Assembly (NCBI GenBank): GCA_951812925.1
Contig: OX638371.1
Span: 44,056,101-44,120,100 of the forward strand
Source of the DNA: Calliopum simillimum
Lineage: Eukaryota > Arthropoda > Insecta > Diptera > Lauxaniidae
Length of the DNA stretch: 64,000 bases
Direction: 5' to 3'
This document shows, piece by piece, positions 31,681 through 42,672 of this stretch (position 1 is its first letter; the number at the start of each line of letters is the position of its first letter). A program made the position numbers and the translations under genes. The notes beneath the pieces were generated by a model. The model ran no database searches, had not been told where the DNA came from, and saw only the letters and a list, made by a program, of their open reading frames with translations.

Positions 31681-32826
31681 CACTGTGGGAAATCCTACCC
31701 TGTTAGTTGGCCAAAAGTCGAATTTTAGACACTTAAAAAATAAAGTTTTGGGTACGCTATTCAAATGTGAATATTTGCGAGAGAAAATCCTCATACTTAG
31801 TTTTTTCTTAAAGTTTTGATCCTTTCCGAAAAAATACAAATTTTCGCTTGTATTTAAAAGTGAATATTTTTCTTAACTGAAGGCTAATAAAACATATTTA
31901 AAATTTAAACAGGAACTAATAAATAGAAAGTTGTTACTCTGCATATTAAAAAATTTGTCTTTTCATATAGTGGTTTTAAAGAAATTTACTTTTAAGTTAT
32001 TTGTTTTGATACTGCTGATATAAAAAAAAAATCTCTGGTATCCGATGACACCAACAATCAACAAAGTCCTTGTTCATTCTAAGGAAACTATTCAAAAAAT
32101 GATACTTCCGGCAAGATACTTTGGAGAAGACACAGCTGAGTGTCGGAATAAAATTTAGAAATCAGATAGACTGCATCACGATAGCAAATGTGACAAAACA
32201 ATACATCTTTCTGACGTTTTTCATAGAACTTTGAATACCTCAGATCCCGTCATTTCGAGCATTTCTTTAAGTAAACGGATAAAAAAACGAAAGCGAGCGC
32301 CACTTCCACTTGAAGTCAAAAAGTTGCGTTGAAAATAATAAGGAAGATAATTTAAGCAAACCAATAGAAAATGAATATGAAACAGAAAGTAATGATAATT
32401 TTACGTTCATAGACGCAGAGTTCGAGGATATATTGGAAAATTTCGAGCTTTCGATTTTACTCATGAATTTATAATGTTTTCATATGTTTTTAAATTAGCT
32501 CAGTATATATAATGTTTGAAAAAAATAGTTTTTAATATAATATGCTTTTAGATCTCTGTAATTTTACTGTTATTGTTAATATATGTACATACATTTGTGT
32601 GTACATACTTAAAAAATATGAATATACCATACAATATTTTAATAAAAAATGTTTTATAATAATTTCTTTGAAAAGAGGTTGAGAAAGGGGCATGACAGTT
32701 GCCCAATTTGACCAATTTTAAAATATAATGTTCTTTACACTCCTAGAAAAGTTTCCAAGGGATTTCAACTCATTATCTTTGTTTTTGTACTTTTGGCTAG
32801 AAAATATGTTCAAATTTCCCATAGTG
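31681..32826. mobile_element. Transib-like element, 5-bp CAGTG duplication
   Basis: 1146 bp with ends CACTGTGGGAAAT and inverted CACTATGGGAAAT; both fit the Transib terminal consensus CACWRTG. CAGTG stands on both sides (31676-31680 and 32827-32831), the 5-bp size expected for Transib. Internally only an acidic open stretch at about 32326-32475 (ENEYETESNDNF, ENFELSILLMNL) stands out; I cannot assign it. No transposase is recognised, so it is non-autonomous. Confidence 0.75.
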
Positions 32827-32831
32827 CAGTG

Positions 32832-33195
32832 TTTTGAATTTGTTTCGTGGTGTACCTCAGGGTACTATATGGGGTCCGATGTTTTTTATGCTGTATGTTA
32901 ATGATATCGTTTCCTCCGTCAACAACAGTTCCGTTCGTGTTTTTGCCGATGATATCCAATTATACGGCTCTAGCTCAAATTATTCCCTATTCAGAGTGAT
33001 TTGAGAACCATCTCTATTAACTCTCAGAAAACTAAAATTCTTACTTTTGGTGATTCTTATAGCGTTGATACTTTTGGCACTATATCTTTAAATAACTGCT
33101 TCTTAAGCAAAACTGATTTTGCAACTTGCCTTGGGATAATAAGTGAACCTGGACTGAAATTTGATAGGTATATTAGCCAGGTTATTTCTGGATTG
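32832..33195 (+). pseudogene. CR1/Jockey-like RT, catalytic part
   Basis: GVPQGTIWGPMFF (motif B), then VFADDIQLYGSS (motif C, FADD) and, in another frame, SQKTKILTFGDS and DFATCLGIISEPGLKFD (thumb region). A deletion and a stop lie near 33000. The RTE tail at 33196 interrupts it. Confidence 0.65.
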
Positions 33196-33306
33196 ATCTC
33201 GAGATCAAAATCATCGCAAGGGATCGCAACAAATGGAGATGCTTCATATTGGCCCTATGCTTCTCCTAGGAGTTGAAGGAGAATACATACATACGTACAT
33301 ACATTT
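33196..33306 (+). mobile_element. 3'-terminal RTE-like fragment, ~110 bp
   Basis: Shares GCAAGGGATCGCAACAAATG, TCATATTGGCCCTATGCT and GGAGAATACATACATAC with 55748-55842, the 3' end of the RTE-like element. It is a severely 5'-truncated insertion in the older CR1-like RT. A possible short duplication (TCTCRAG) flanks it, not secure. Confidence 0.7.
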
Positions 33307-33371
33307 CTCAGGTCAATTTGATTCTGAAAAGGCTATATATGTAGTTACAACTTTTCACTTCCTTTCATCTT

Positions 33372-33815
33372 TTGGCGAAAGCTATTCTAATGTCACATAT
33401 TTTTTATTGCTTAGAAATTTATTCTAGCACCGATGCTAGTAACATGTACAGGCTTAATTTATGCTTTAATAGAATTGTTAGGTATGTCTATCACTTACGG
33501 GCCAGAGATCATATTTCTGATTATGTGCTCAGATTTTTAGGATGTTCTTTTCAGAACTTTTTAAGCATTCGATGTCTTTTTTTACTTTTATTGCTGTATC
33601 AGCAACCTTCATATATACTTAATTTCTTTTCTTCTCTCAATACGAGAAGAAACCGCCAGTTGTATATTCGACACTTTTCTACTGCTTACTACAAACGTTC
33701 TTTTTCTATCAGAGTGGCTAGATTGTGGAATAATTTGCCACTATCCCTAAGAATGTTCTCTTTACCTCCTACTTACTTCAAAAGGGTTATCTTTGAACAT
33801 TTCTCCCATTTCTAG
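33372..33815 (+). pseudogene. CR1/Jockey-like ORF2 C-terminus
   Basis: The frame contains NRIVRYVYHLRARDHIS, FLSIRCLFLLLLLYQQPSY and VARLWNNLPLSLRMF, the C-terminal non-catalytic region also seen in the opposite-strand copy (VTRYVFGLRRFDHTS, RLWNSLPREF). It ends with a stop at 33815 after VIFEHFSHF. The sequence to about 34185 is 3' UTR. Confidence 0.7.
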
Positions 33816-34244
33816 TTTGCTCTAATTTGGTATCGCTCGCAATTGATGGTAGCCTGTATGTCAATTTTCTTTTACTTCTCCGGAGGTGTGTGTGTGTGAG
33901 TAAACGTTAGAATCAATAATTACTATTTTTTTTTTCTTTTTAGTATTTTATATTTTTCAGTTTTATTAATTTTGTTTTAACATTTGTAATTTTTAAAATT
34001 TTGATTTTTATTATTCCTTTGCTTTTCAAATGTTTTCCAAACCTTTAAGTATGTCTAAATGTGTTTAAATGTTGTCTTATTTTTGTTACGCCTTGATTGA
34101 AAAGCGTTGTAAATCTCCTATCAATGTATGGCCCTCGTATGGGCTTCGAGTTGATTAAATCATAAAATAAATAAATAAAGCCACTTACAGCCGGGAATGG
34201 TGGAGTCATATTACACAGTGCAACAAAAAAAAATCCAAACAACT

Positions 34245-34334
34245 TTTTGAATGCTATTCCTGAAAGCATATAATGTTACTAGTAAAACACTGTCTGTGTT
34301 TTGCTTGTTTGGCTCCAGGTCGAATTTTATAGTA
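34245..34334 (+). repeat. Left part of a tandem host repeat, target of the pogo-like element
   Basis: TTTTTGAATGCTATTCCTG, GTTACTAGTAAAACACT and CCAGGTCGAATTTTATAGTA recur uninterrupted at 47450-47545. This supplies the empty-site evidence for the insertion that starts at 34335. Confidence 0.8.
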
Positions 34335-34649
34335 GGGGAAGGGTACCGGGTGTGGGCACCGTTTTGTTTTCGACTCATAACTTTTGACCAAATGTATATT
34401 ATGCTGACATATAAATGTCAATAGAAAGCTAAAGACCTTAGCTAATTACTGGTCAAGAAAGTAAATTGATTTCATCAGTTGGAAAAATTATATCAAAAAA
34501 ATAGTGAAGTGATAATTTTTGACAAAAAAAAAAATTGTAGGTCCGGTTGTGGGCACCCTTAGAAAATAGGCTAAAAATGGGAAAATATGAAATTAAAAGC
34601 AATCAAATGGAGAAGAAAGCAAAATTAACTTATTTCGAAAACATTGACT

Positions 34650-35146
34650 CGCACAAATTTACCAATTCTGCTCAACGGCTTTAATAAAATCAGCGTCACT
34701 GAAAATATCTGGATCGAATAAAATATCTGGATCGAATGGCATCATACCTGTTGCCCCGAAACTAGACTTGATTATCTTCGGCTGATGACAGATCAATTTT
34801 TTTGCAAATTAAACTAGCTAGATGACGAAATATCTGGTCCTTGTTGACATTGCTCTTTTGCCAAGCCAGAGATTTTTTTGTACCAATCCATGCCCGCCAT
34901 CTGCTCCTCGGTCTACTTGGCTGGAAACTCAATACCGATGCAAAGTGTTATGCCACCTCAACACCCACACTTATTTAAAATAACTTTTTTTCTACGATAT
35001 CTATAAAGAGTCTATTGGTTTTTTCCTTTCCACTAAAAAAGCGTAAAATGGCACAAAAATACCATTAAGATTAGTAACATCAGCATCCACGATGATATTG
35101 TTGCGGATTGGGTTCATTTGTAAATTTATTTTACCTATTTGTTGTA
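34650..35146 (-). pseudogene. Pogo-like transposase C-terminal remnant
   Basis: On the minus strand one frame ends FSDADFIKAVEQNW stop near 34660; just upstream are ATGMMPFDPDILFDPDIF and, in another frame, WQKSNVNKDQIFRHLA. The pattern is like the C-terminus of pogo/Tigger transposases (compare SGFRATGIMAYDPNVF at 13.3 kb). There is a tandem duplication of the FDPDI codons. The rest of the gene is cut off by the mariner at 35147. Confidence 0.5.
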
Positions 35147-36415
35147 CAACTTAAAAACCGGAATTTGACGGTGGATGTCCGTACTAACAAATATCGTGAA
35201 AGCTCGAAGTTTATATATATGTCATTTTGAAGGTACATTTGACAACTGTCAAAATCAGTCAACAAAACAATTTTATCTTGTGTGCATCATTATTATTTTT
35301 CACGATGAATAACTTCGAAAATTCGAGAAAAAGACAGCATTTGCGGGAGGTTCTGTTGGGTCATTTTTTTGCAAAAAAAACTGCTGCGGAAAGTCATAGT
35401 TTGCTTGTAGAAGTTTATGGCGACGATGCTTTAAGAAAAACACAGTGTTTTGAATGGTTTAAACGCTTCAAAAGTGCCGATTTTGACATCAAAGACAAAG
35501 AACGCCCAGGACAGCCAAAAAAGTATGAAGACGAAGAATTAGAGAAGCTACACGATGAGGATTCGTGTGAAACACAAGACGAGCTTGCCAAATCGTTGGG
35601 AGTGACTCAGCAAGCCATTTCAAAACGTTTGAAAGCCGCCGGATACATTCAGAAGCAAGGTAATTGGGTCCCCTATGAGTTGAAGCCGAGAGACGTTGAA
35701 CGGCGCTTCTGTATGTCTGAAATGCTGCTTGAGCGCCATAAAAACAAATCATATTTGCATCGGATTGTGACTGGGGATGAAAAATGGATCCATTATGACA
35801 ATCCCAAGCGCAAAAAGTCATACGTGAAACCCGGCCAACTAGCCAAATCAACCTCGAAGCCAAATATCCATGGCGCCAAGGTTATGCTGTGCATTTGGTG
35901 GGATCAGAAGGGGCCGTTATATTATGAGTTGTTGAAATCGGGCCAAACAATCACAGGTGACCTCTACCGAACACAATTAATACGTTTGAAGCGTGCCATC
36001 ATCGAAAAACGCCCGGAAAATGCGACCAGACACGAAGCAATAATTTTTCATCATGACAACGCTCGGCCGCATGTTGCAAGACCCGTGAAAAACTATTTGG
36101 AAAATAGTGGATGGGAAGTTTTGGCTCACCCGCCTTATAGTCCGGACCTTGCTCCGTCTGACTTTCATTTATTTCGCTCGATGCAAAACGGCCTCACCGG
36201 AATACGCTTCACAGCAGAGCAAGGCATCCGAAATTGGATAGATTCATTTTTGGCCGCCAAGCCGGTGCAATTTTTTTGGGATGGAATTCATAAATTGCCT
36301 GAAAGATGGGAAAATGTTGTAGCTTCCAATGGACAATACTTTGAATAAAATATATTGTAACATTTTTCCACAATAAAGCATCAAATTTCGCTAAAAAATT
36401 CCGGTTTTTAATTTG
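35147..36415 (+). mobile_element. Intact mariner element
   Basis: 1269 bp with inverted ends CAACTTAAAAACCGGAATTT and CAAATTAAAAACCGGAATTT, TA on both sides (35145-35146 and 36416-36417). It carries a complete transposase. The 5' UTR is about 158 bp and the 3' UTR about 67 bp. Confidence 0.92.
35305..36348 (+). CDS. Mariner transposase, apparently complete
   Basis: 347 residues from ATG at 35305 (MNNFENSRKRQH); an in-frame start-like codon upstream is ignored because mariner proteins are 340-350 residues. Residues 1-115 hold two helix-turn-helix motifs (KTAAESHSLLVEVYGDDA; LAKSLGVTQQAISKRLK) with the linker KDKERPGQPKKY. WVPYELKPRDVERR is the WVPHEL motif. The catalytic triad is in VTGDEKWIHY, HHDNARPHV and YSPDLAPSDFHLF, spaced DD34D. 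The C-terminus NGQYFE is typical. Sequence is closest by eye to the mauritiana-like mariners. No disabling change seen. Confidence 0.93.
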   Translation: MNNFENSRKRQHLREVLLGHFFAKKTAAESHSLLVEVYGDDALRKTQCFEWFKRFKSADFDIKDKERPGQPKKYEDEELEKLHDEDSCETQDELAKSLGVTQQAISKRLKAAGYIQKQGNWVPYELKPRDVERRFCMSEMLLERHKNKSYLHRIVTGDEKWIHYDNPKRKKSYVKPGQLAKSTSKPNIHGAKVMLCIWWDQKGPLYYELLKSGQTITGDLYRTQLIRLKRAIIEKRPENATRHEAIIFHHDNARPHVARPVKNYLENSGWEVLAHPPYSPDLAPSDFHLFRSMQNGLTGIRFTAEQGIRNWIDSFLAAKPVQFFWDGIHKLPERWENVVASNGQYFE

Positions 36416-36417
36416 TA

Positions 36418-36430
36418 CTCCCAATAGTTA
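36418..36430. other. 13-bp remnant between two mariners
   Basis: CTCCCAATAGTTA separates two unrelated mariners. It is a sliver of the older sequence, presumably the pogo-like element. Confidence 0.6.
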
Positions 36431-37723
36431 CGAGGGAGCTAACAAAAGTTCGCTTAGTCGAGTTGAAAAAAACAAGATAAAAAATTTTTTAAATTTATTA
36501 CTTTATTCTTCATCTATTTGTATTTTTTCAAGGTAATCGCCATTTATTTTGATATATTTTTGAAGTCGATAAATCCATCTTGAAAAACAGTCTTCAAAAT
36601 CGGCTTTTTGCAGTTTTGCAATTTCATCATTAACCGTATTTATTATCTCCTCATTGCTGTTGAAGACTCTCCCTCTCAAATTTTTTTTTATTTTTGGAAA
36701 CAACCAGATGTCACAAGGCGCTAGATCTGGGGAATAAGGTGCGGGACGAATTTCTTCGATGCCTGAAAGCGCAATAAAATCGGTAGTTTTTCAGCAGTGT
36801 GCGCTGACGCTCCTTTTTTTGGCGTTTCTCAATAAATTTTGGAAGACTTCTGGTAAACAGGTTTCAGTATACCACTTAGCAGTAACCGTCTGACCTTTTA
36901 CCAAAGGAATAGCAGCTACAACTTTTTCTCTGGTGAAGTAAACTGACATCATTACTTTTGTTGCTGATTTTTTTTTTTTGCTTTACTTTAACAGGTGGAC
37001 TTGCAGCTTCTGGGCTCCATACCATGGATTGTTGTTTGGTTTCAGGGCCGTACTTCTAAAACCATGCTTCATCACCTGTTACTATTTTTTTGAAAGTGTT
37101 AGACTCTCCGTTTTTGAATTTTTCAAGAAAATACTTAGCAAAACGTACACGTGCCTCTTTTTGAGCATCACTTAAAATTTTAGAAACCCGTCATGCAGAT
37201 TTCTTCGTGTATCCAAGATAATTTTTAAATATTCGCGATACAGCCATGGCATTCAAGCCCAGTTCCTCAGCAATGATTTCCTGGGTCAATCTTGGATCTT
37301 CGTTAATTTTAGACGTAACCAGCGCTACACATTCATAATCAGTCGAAGGTTTTGGGCGGCCTTCTCGAGGTTCGTCCTCCACAGAAAAATGACCTGTCTG
37401 GAATCTTCGGGACCACTTTGAAATAGTCACGAGGGATGGCGCATTAACTTCAAATGCTATTTGGCATTCATTAAATATTTCCATAGGTTTGAGCTTACGT
37501 CGAAATCCAAAGAGAATAGCAACCGAATCTCTTGCTGCGTTGGCATTGGAATATCTGCTGACATTGTACCACGAATTTTACGTTTTCTTCTCTCCATTTT
37601 GACCGATCTTTCTGAAAATTAAAATGATATATCGTAAGACTATAACAAATAATACGCAATTTTTTGATTTATTAAAAATGTATAACATGACACCAACTAA
37701 GCGAACTTTTGTTAGGCCCTACG
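36431..37723 (-). mobile_element. Second mariner (irritans-like), degenerate
   Basis: 1293 bp, inverted ends share CTAACAAAAGTTCGCTTAGT, and TA flanks lie at 36429-36430 and 37724-37725. The transposase runs on the minus strand and is broken. Confidence 0.82.
36503..37596 (-). pseudogene. Irritans-like mariner transposase, broken
   Basis: It starts MERRKRKIRGT; after a frameshift the N-terminal helix-turn-helix region is readable: VNAPSLVTISKWSRRF, DEPREGRPKPSTD and LGLNAMAVSRIF. Middle parts are in changing frames, with several stops. The C-terminal catalytic segment reads APYSPDLAPCDIWLFPK and the protein ends WIYRLQKYIKINGDYLEK. PCD-x-x-LFPK is typical of irritans-group mariners. Not functional. 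Confidence 0.75.
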
Positions 37724-37725
37724 TA

Positions 37726-38640
37726 TGCTAACACTTTTCGATTTGATTGCATATTTAAAATCAACCGTCGGCCACCTACTGGCAAAAAGCACTCAGCTTT
37801 TGTACAAATCGAAAAGCTTTTTTTGTAAATACATAAATGACTTTGAAATAAACTTGCTTGGTATATGGGGATATCTCAGCAAGTGTGGCTTTCAGTGTGA
37901 ATAGGTCTCGGTTCGCCGAGTGAGCACCTGTTGCATTTCCCATCCATTCCAACATGTCTGGGACACTTATTGGATGAATGTGTGTTACCGCCTGGAAGCT
38001 TTATTTTTTATTTTTTTTTGCCGAAATTCGAGCAAAATCCACAAATTTTGAGTGTGAATTGAATAAGCCGCTTCCGTTATTGAGCTATAACTTTTGAGGC
38101 GATTCAGCAAATTGTTTGGGGCTTTCAGGATCTTTAACATGAATGTTTGGACGTAAGAAAAACTGCATCCTGTTGATGTGCCTTCGGTGGGATGCTAGAT
38201 ATGGATCTCCCAAGTTGTGTGAATGGTTTTTACCCAAAATCTGGTAATTTTCGGTTTCTAACATACTGCTCTGGAGGCGATTATTTTTTCGCAATATTTC
38301 TCATGAAATATGATTTCTTAATGTTATGACTAAAAGATATGATGAGATAGAAGGGTGTGCCACCTCTGATTCGGTGGTAACACTCTTGAGAAGATGCTCA
38401 AATGGCGATTTTTCATGCGAAATTACGTCTAAAAAATGGTATTTTGAGGGGCACAACAATCCGGGGGCAAAAAATTGTCTCAAACCTTGCGAAATCATTG
38501 GATCTAAGGTCAATGAATATGTAAAAAAAAATCGCCCCTCAGTACATACTTCAACAATGGCTAATATGTACAATTTTTTAAGGTTCATCTATATATACAA
38601 TGACTGTGTGTGTGTGTGAAGCATTATCACTCAGAAACTA
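37726..38640. other. Unassigned sequence
   Basis: No element recognised. ATATGGGGATATCTCAGCAA at about 37866 has an inverted match near 39925-39955 (TTGCTGAGATTTCCCCATAT), so 37.86-39.96 kb may be another interrupted foldback. A 97-codon forward frame at 38326-38619 shows no known motif. Confidence 0.35.
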
Positions 38641-38699
38641 CTAAGTCAATTGAGCTAAAATTTTGGGAATGAGTGTACCTCAGGTATGGAAATGTGTTT

Positions 38700-39062
38700 A
38701 TGCTATACACGAAGGTTTCCGAAGATCACCCGAAGGCCTAATAGTCAAAACGAAGAATATGTGGGTACACTGGAGGGAAAACATCTATGGCAAACTTTAA
38801 TCAAGTTTTAATTGATAATTTTCTGGACCACCCGAAGTTTGCCGAAGGTCACCCGAAGGCTTGATAGGCAAAACGAAGAATATCTAGGTATAGGAGAGGG
38901 AAAAAATCTTTGGTGAACTATCAAAAAACTTTAACTGATAAGTCACTCGAAGGCTTCATACTCAAAACGAAGAATACGACAGGAAAAAAATATATGACGA
39001 ACTATCAACAAACCTTAACTAATAGTTTTCTGTGACACCCGAAGATTTCCGAAGGTCACAAA
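38700..39062 (+). repeat. ~120-bp degenerate tandem repeat (CGAAGGCNTNATAGTCAAAA)
   Basis: CACCCGAAGGCYTRATAG, CAAAACGAAGAATA and GAAGRTTTCCGAAGGTCAC recur about every 115-125 bp, in three to four units. Confidence 0.6.
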
Positions 39063-39830
39063 AAATTATAAGATCGTTTGGTATGAAATATACTTTACGA
39101 CCTTTTCTCACACCTACCCCAGCAATGAATTTTTTTTTCCTTCAATCCCATGTGAATCGAAAAAATTCGACTTAAAAAATATTTTTGTATGAAGGCCACT
39201 CTAAATAAATCTTTTTTTTTTTCAGAAAGCTTCCTTTCAATCCTCCTTCATACTTGATTTCATGAAAATCGGCGCAGCAATATGACCTTAAAAATATTTT
39301 TATATTATGGGCCACCCTAGCTATAAATAGATGCTAAATTTTATTCTTCAGAAATATTCCCTTCAATTTCCATGCTTACTTTCATGATAATCGGTGCAGT
39401 ACAACCTAAAAAAATGTTTTTGTATGAGGGCCACTCTAAATATGCACCCTTAATAAAAAATTCTTAAAAGGCAAATTCCATGTGAATCAAAAAATACGAT
39501 TTAAAAAAATTGTGTGAGGGCCACCCTAAATAAAAGTTTTATAGTTAAAGCTGTGCAACTTAATATAAAAACCACGTGGTGTAAAATTAATGTGAATCGA
39601 TTAACCGGTATGTGAGAAAATCCGATTTAAAAAATATTTTTGTATGAGGGCCACCCTAAATATACACTCTTGCGGAATGAAATATATTTTATAACCGATT
39701 CCCATATCTACAAAACACATATAAAAAAATTCATAAAAATCGGTCGAGCCGTTTCAGAGGAGTTTAAACACAAACACCGTGACGCGAGATTTTTGACGAT
39801 ATTGGGGGAGGCGATCGAAAAAAGTCAGTA
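39063..39830 (+). repeat. Degenerate tandem repeat (TTTTTGTATGAGGGCCACCC)
   Basis: The word TTTTTGTATGARGGCCACYC, often followed by TAAATA, occurs near 39184, 39419 and 39640, with weaker copies near 39300 and 39507. Between them lie CATGWRAATCG words. A 63-codon frame here is a repeat by-product. Confidence 0.6.
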
Positions 39831-39959
39831 ACGCTGGCTTTAAAATACTTCCAATGTTTCTCAAATTGATAATTCACGGTCCAAAAAAGGGTGCCACATG
39901 TTTGAAAAATAACTTTTTTTTTTCGAAAAAGCCACACTTGCTGAGATTTCCCCATATGA

Positions 39960-40850
39960 AAACGGTAATTTCAAAAAAGAACAAAGAAACTGCCACTGCG
40001 CATGTCAATTTTTTTTTGCTAGCGGAACATGCGATCAGCTAAGAACAAAGAAACACCCACTGCGCATGTCACATTTTTTTTTTGCTAGCAGAACATGCGA
40101 TCAAGAGAAACGGTAACTGCAAAAAAAACAAGAATTTTTCCGCTATCGCCACATGCGGTCGCTATGCAGCCAGGCAGTTATGAGTTGGTTGTTGGTCTGT
40201 AACGTTGTCGGGTGTCGGTCGGAAAAATAAAAACGCTGAAGTAAAAAAAAAAAAATGGAAAAAAATAAAATTGTAAAAAAGAAACGCTGGTGCTTAAGTT
40301 TAGAAAAAGTTAAATAAACCCTTGAAAAAACATAAAGAAAACTTTCTTTAAACGATTTTAAGTTTAAAATAATAAAGAAAACATTCGATGTATAAAAAAA
40401 AAAAAATAAAAAGACAATTTTGTGCAACATCATAAACGGAAAATCGTGTGACAGTAAAGAAAAATATGCACAATAGCATAAAAAAAAAGAAAAACCCAAT
40501 AAGATTTTATAAAACTATAAAAAAACAAAAAAATACGTTAAAAAAGTGTAGCTTGCAATTCTATTTATTGCTTAAAAAGAAGCGCTAGCGCTCCATTATC
40601 ACACAACTTGCAATGTGCACGCACGCACACACACACCAACAAAACCGTACCATAAATCGACGAATAGGCTGTACAGTGGCAAGAACTATTAGCGGCAATT
40701 ACAAGTTACAGCAGCGGCAAAAATAATACCTATCAAAGTGCAGGTGTCAACGGCGATAAATAATTGTGATGTGTTAAACTATAAAACAAACACAAAGCAT
40801 AATAATAAAAGAGAAAATAACTATTATTTTATTAGATATTGCTAATAAAC
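39960..40850. other. Unassigned A-rich sequence with a short duplication
   Basis: A ~60-bp direct repeat, AGAACAAAGAAAC...GCGCATGTCA, at about 39978-40037 and 40042-40101, contains GCTAGCRGAACATGCGATCA. The rest is A-rich with no open frame. Confidence 0.5.
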
Positions 40851-40852
40851 TA

Positions 40853-41585
40853 CAGGGTGCTCCATCTTTTATGTCGGTATGTAAACATTGAATAACTTTG
40901 AGAAAAAACAACCGCTTTCTATAAGTGATGTATTTTGATTCAGTTTGGTTCTTTACAATTTTGTTTGACTAGTTTTTGAAAACAATATCAATTAAGTGGC
41001 CGCCTTTATTAGCAATTACAAAATGACTCCTTTTTTCTGCGTTTGCCATTACCTTTCCGAGCATCTCGGGTGTTATAGCGTCGATTTCAGCACGAATGTT
41101 TGCCTTGAGCTCGTCAATAGTTTGAGGCTGGTTGGCGTAAACCTTGCTTTTCAGATAACCCCACAAAAAGAAGTCCGGGGGGGTTAAATCAGGTGATCTG
41201 TCAATGTCGCCTCTTTTTGACACCAGACGTTCCGGGAATTTTCGTTGCAGAAATGCAATTGTTGCGTTTGCAGTGTGGCATGGTGCACCGTCTTGTTGAA
41301 ACTAGTAACCATCTAGACCTTTCTCACGCATTTGCGGGCAGACATAATGAGCCAACATCCACCGATATCGATTTCCATCGACAGTTTCGTTTTCTTTAAA
41401 AAAATATGGCCCAATGATGGTTTTTGCGCAAATCCCGGCCCAAACAGTTATTTCGGTGTGAAGCGATCCATGACAAAAATTGTACTGAATTGACGTTTCC
41501 AAAACATATCTGATGCAATCAATCGGTTGGTAAATGTGAAAGTTATTCAGCGTTTACATACCGACATAAAAGATGGAGCACCCTG
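40853..41585 (-). mobile_element. Deleted DD41D (rosa-type) mariner-superfamily element
   Basis: 733 bp with long identical inverted ends (CAGGGTGCTCCATCTTTTAT, continuing to GTCGGTATGTAAAC) and TA on both sides (40851-40852 and 41586-41587). The internal region keeps only the C-terminal half of a transposase on the minus strand; the N-terminal half is gone. Confidence 0.85.
40969..41502 (-). pseudogene. DD41D-type transposase remnant
   Basis: ITVWAGICAKTIIGPYFF and RWMLAHYVCPQM precede a stop near 41302, then FQQDGAPCHTANATIAF (second aspartate), GDIDRSPDLTPPDFFLWG (third aspartate) and GGHLIDIVFKN. In this copy 38 residues lie between the aspartates; relatives usually have WPPRS where this has RS, so a 3-codon loss from a DD41D arrangement is likely. 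The first aspartate region is deleted. DD41D elements were described from Ceratitis (rosa). Confidence 0.75.
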
Positions 41586-41587
41586 TA

Positions 41588-42030
41588 CAATAATGATATA
41601 AACACAATAAAATAAAAAAAAATAAATCAGAACTTAAACACCAGAAGAAAAAAAAATCTACGAAAGAAAAGCTAGCCGTAAAATTTGAACTACAGAAAAC
41701 CGAGTAACCCCTGCAAGACACCTGATATTTGCACTTCTCCAGCTGCATCACGGATTTACATTCAACACACCGGATACGACATTAAGCATAATCCAACTAT
41801 AGTAACTATGTGTTTCAGTATTTTTTTTTATTGAAATTAAGTATTGTAAGATCATTTAGATTTTTTTTGAAACATTAGTAAAATTCTAAATTTCTTTTGT
41901 AATTTTAAGATTTATTAAAGCTCGTAATACATTGATAAGATATGCGTATAGGCCTATACATTCATTAATATGGCCTTTTTGTAACAAATACTATTGAACA
42001 AAATTTTTTTTTTTTAATTAAAACCTAAGT
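41588..42030. other. Spacer, nothing recognised
   Basis: A-rich then T-rich sequence; no terminal repeats or frames worth reporting. Confidence 0.45.
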
Positions 42031-42282
42031 CAACTTAAAGTTTTGAAATATGAATTGCTAAATTTCTATTTTGGGAGGAATTCCGGGGAATTTTTCGGAC
42101 AGGACACTGCCGCATCGGATAAGTAAGTAGATGAGCATGGAAATTTAAATTATTCTTTTTTTTATGATTGCGCAAGGGACATACGGGGAAAAGCAAATTG
42201 AACCCTAGCCGGGACGATTGCCGGAACTTGTCCGAATTTATTTATTTAAATTTCAAAATCGTGTTGCTAGCCCTGCGTAACA
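42031..42282 (+). repeat. 5' LTR
   Basis: From CAACTTAAAGTTTTGAAA to GCCCTGCGTAACA; matches 46462-46714. The LTR termini lack a clear TG...CA. Confidence 0.75.
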
Positions 42283-42286
42283 TAAA

Positions 42287-42301
42287 TGGCGCCCAACGAA
42301 G
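42287..42301 (+). other. Primer-binding site, tRNA-Lys type
   Basis: TGGCGCCCAACGAAG, four bases after the 5' LTR. Confidence 0.7.
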
Positions 42302-42672
42302 TGCTGTCCAACAGTAGTGTTTTTTTGCTGAAGCCCAACGAAAGCTTTTTTAATTTTGATTTTGAAACTTGACTGAAGATTTTCAGCACAATGCAATGTT
42401 TATTTTGCAAATTAACGTAATAATTTAAAATTTTTTTTCTTTTCGCGTTTCGCATCCAAGGGAAATTTTCAGTTGCTTCGACAGCGAATCTTAGCGTTAA
42501 CTATTATTAGACCCGGATCAGTTAGGGAAATATTCCTTCGCCGTGAAGCAATAATGGGCTACGATCGCAGTCAAAGTAACCTGGTGTTTGGTGTGCTGTA
42601 CAGAGCAATATTTAAAACCTTTTGCCCAGTTTCCTTAATAGGAACTTGTTTACTTTGTTGCAGGGTTACTTA

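Larger units (their letters stand above)
25985..34185 (+). mobile_element. CR1/Jockey-like retrotransposon, 5'-truncated, split by three insertions
   Basis: Plus-strand ORF2 relics read in order along 25985-26674, about 31130-31680, 32832-33195 and 33307-33815, followed by a 3' UTR and an AAATAAATAAATAAAG end near 34180. The gaps are filled by the minus-strand CR1-like copy, a Transib-like element and an RTE tail. Reading across the Transib gap with one CAGTG removed restores the SSSVLNLFRGVPQG path. Confidence 0.75.

Noticed and set aside
38326..38619. 97-codon forward ORF and a 95-codon reverse ORF over the same bases
   Set aside because: No domain, no splice context and overlapping frames on both strands; left as unassigned sequence.
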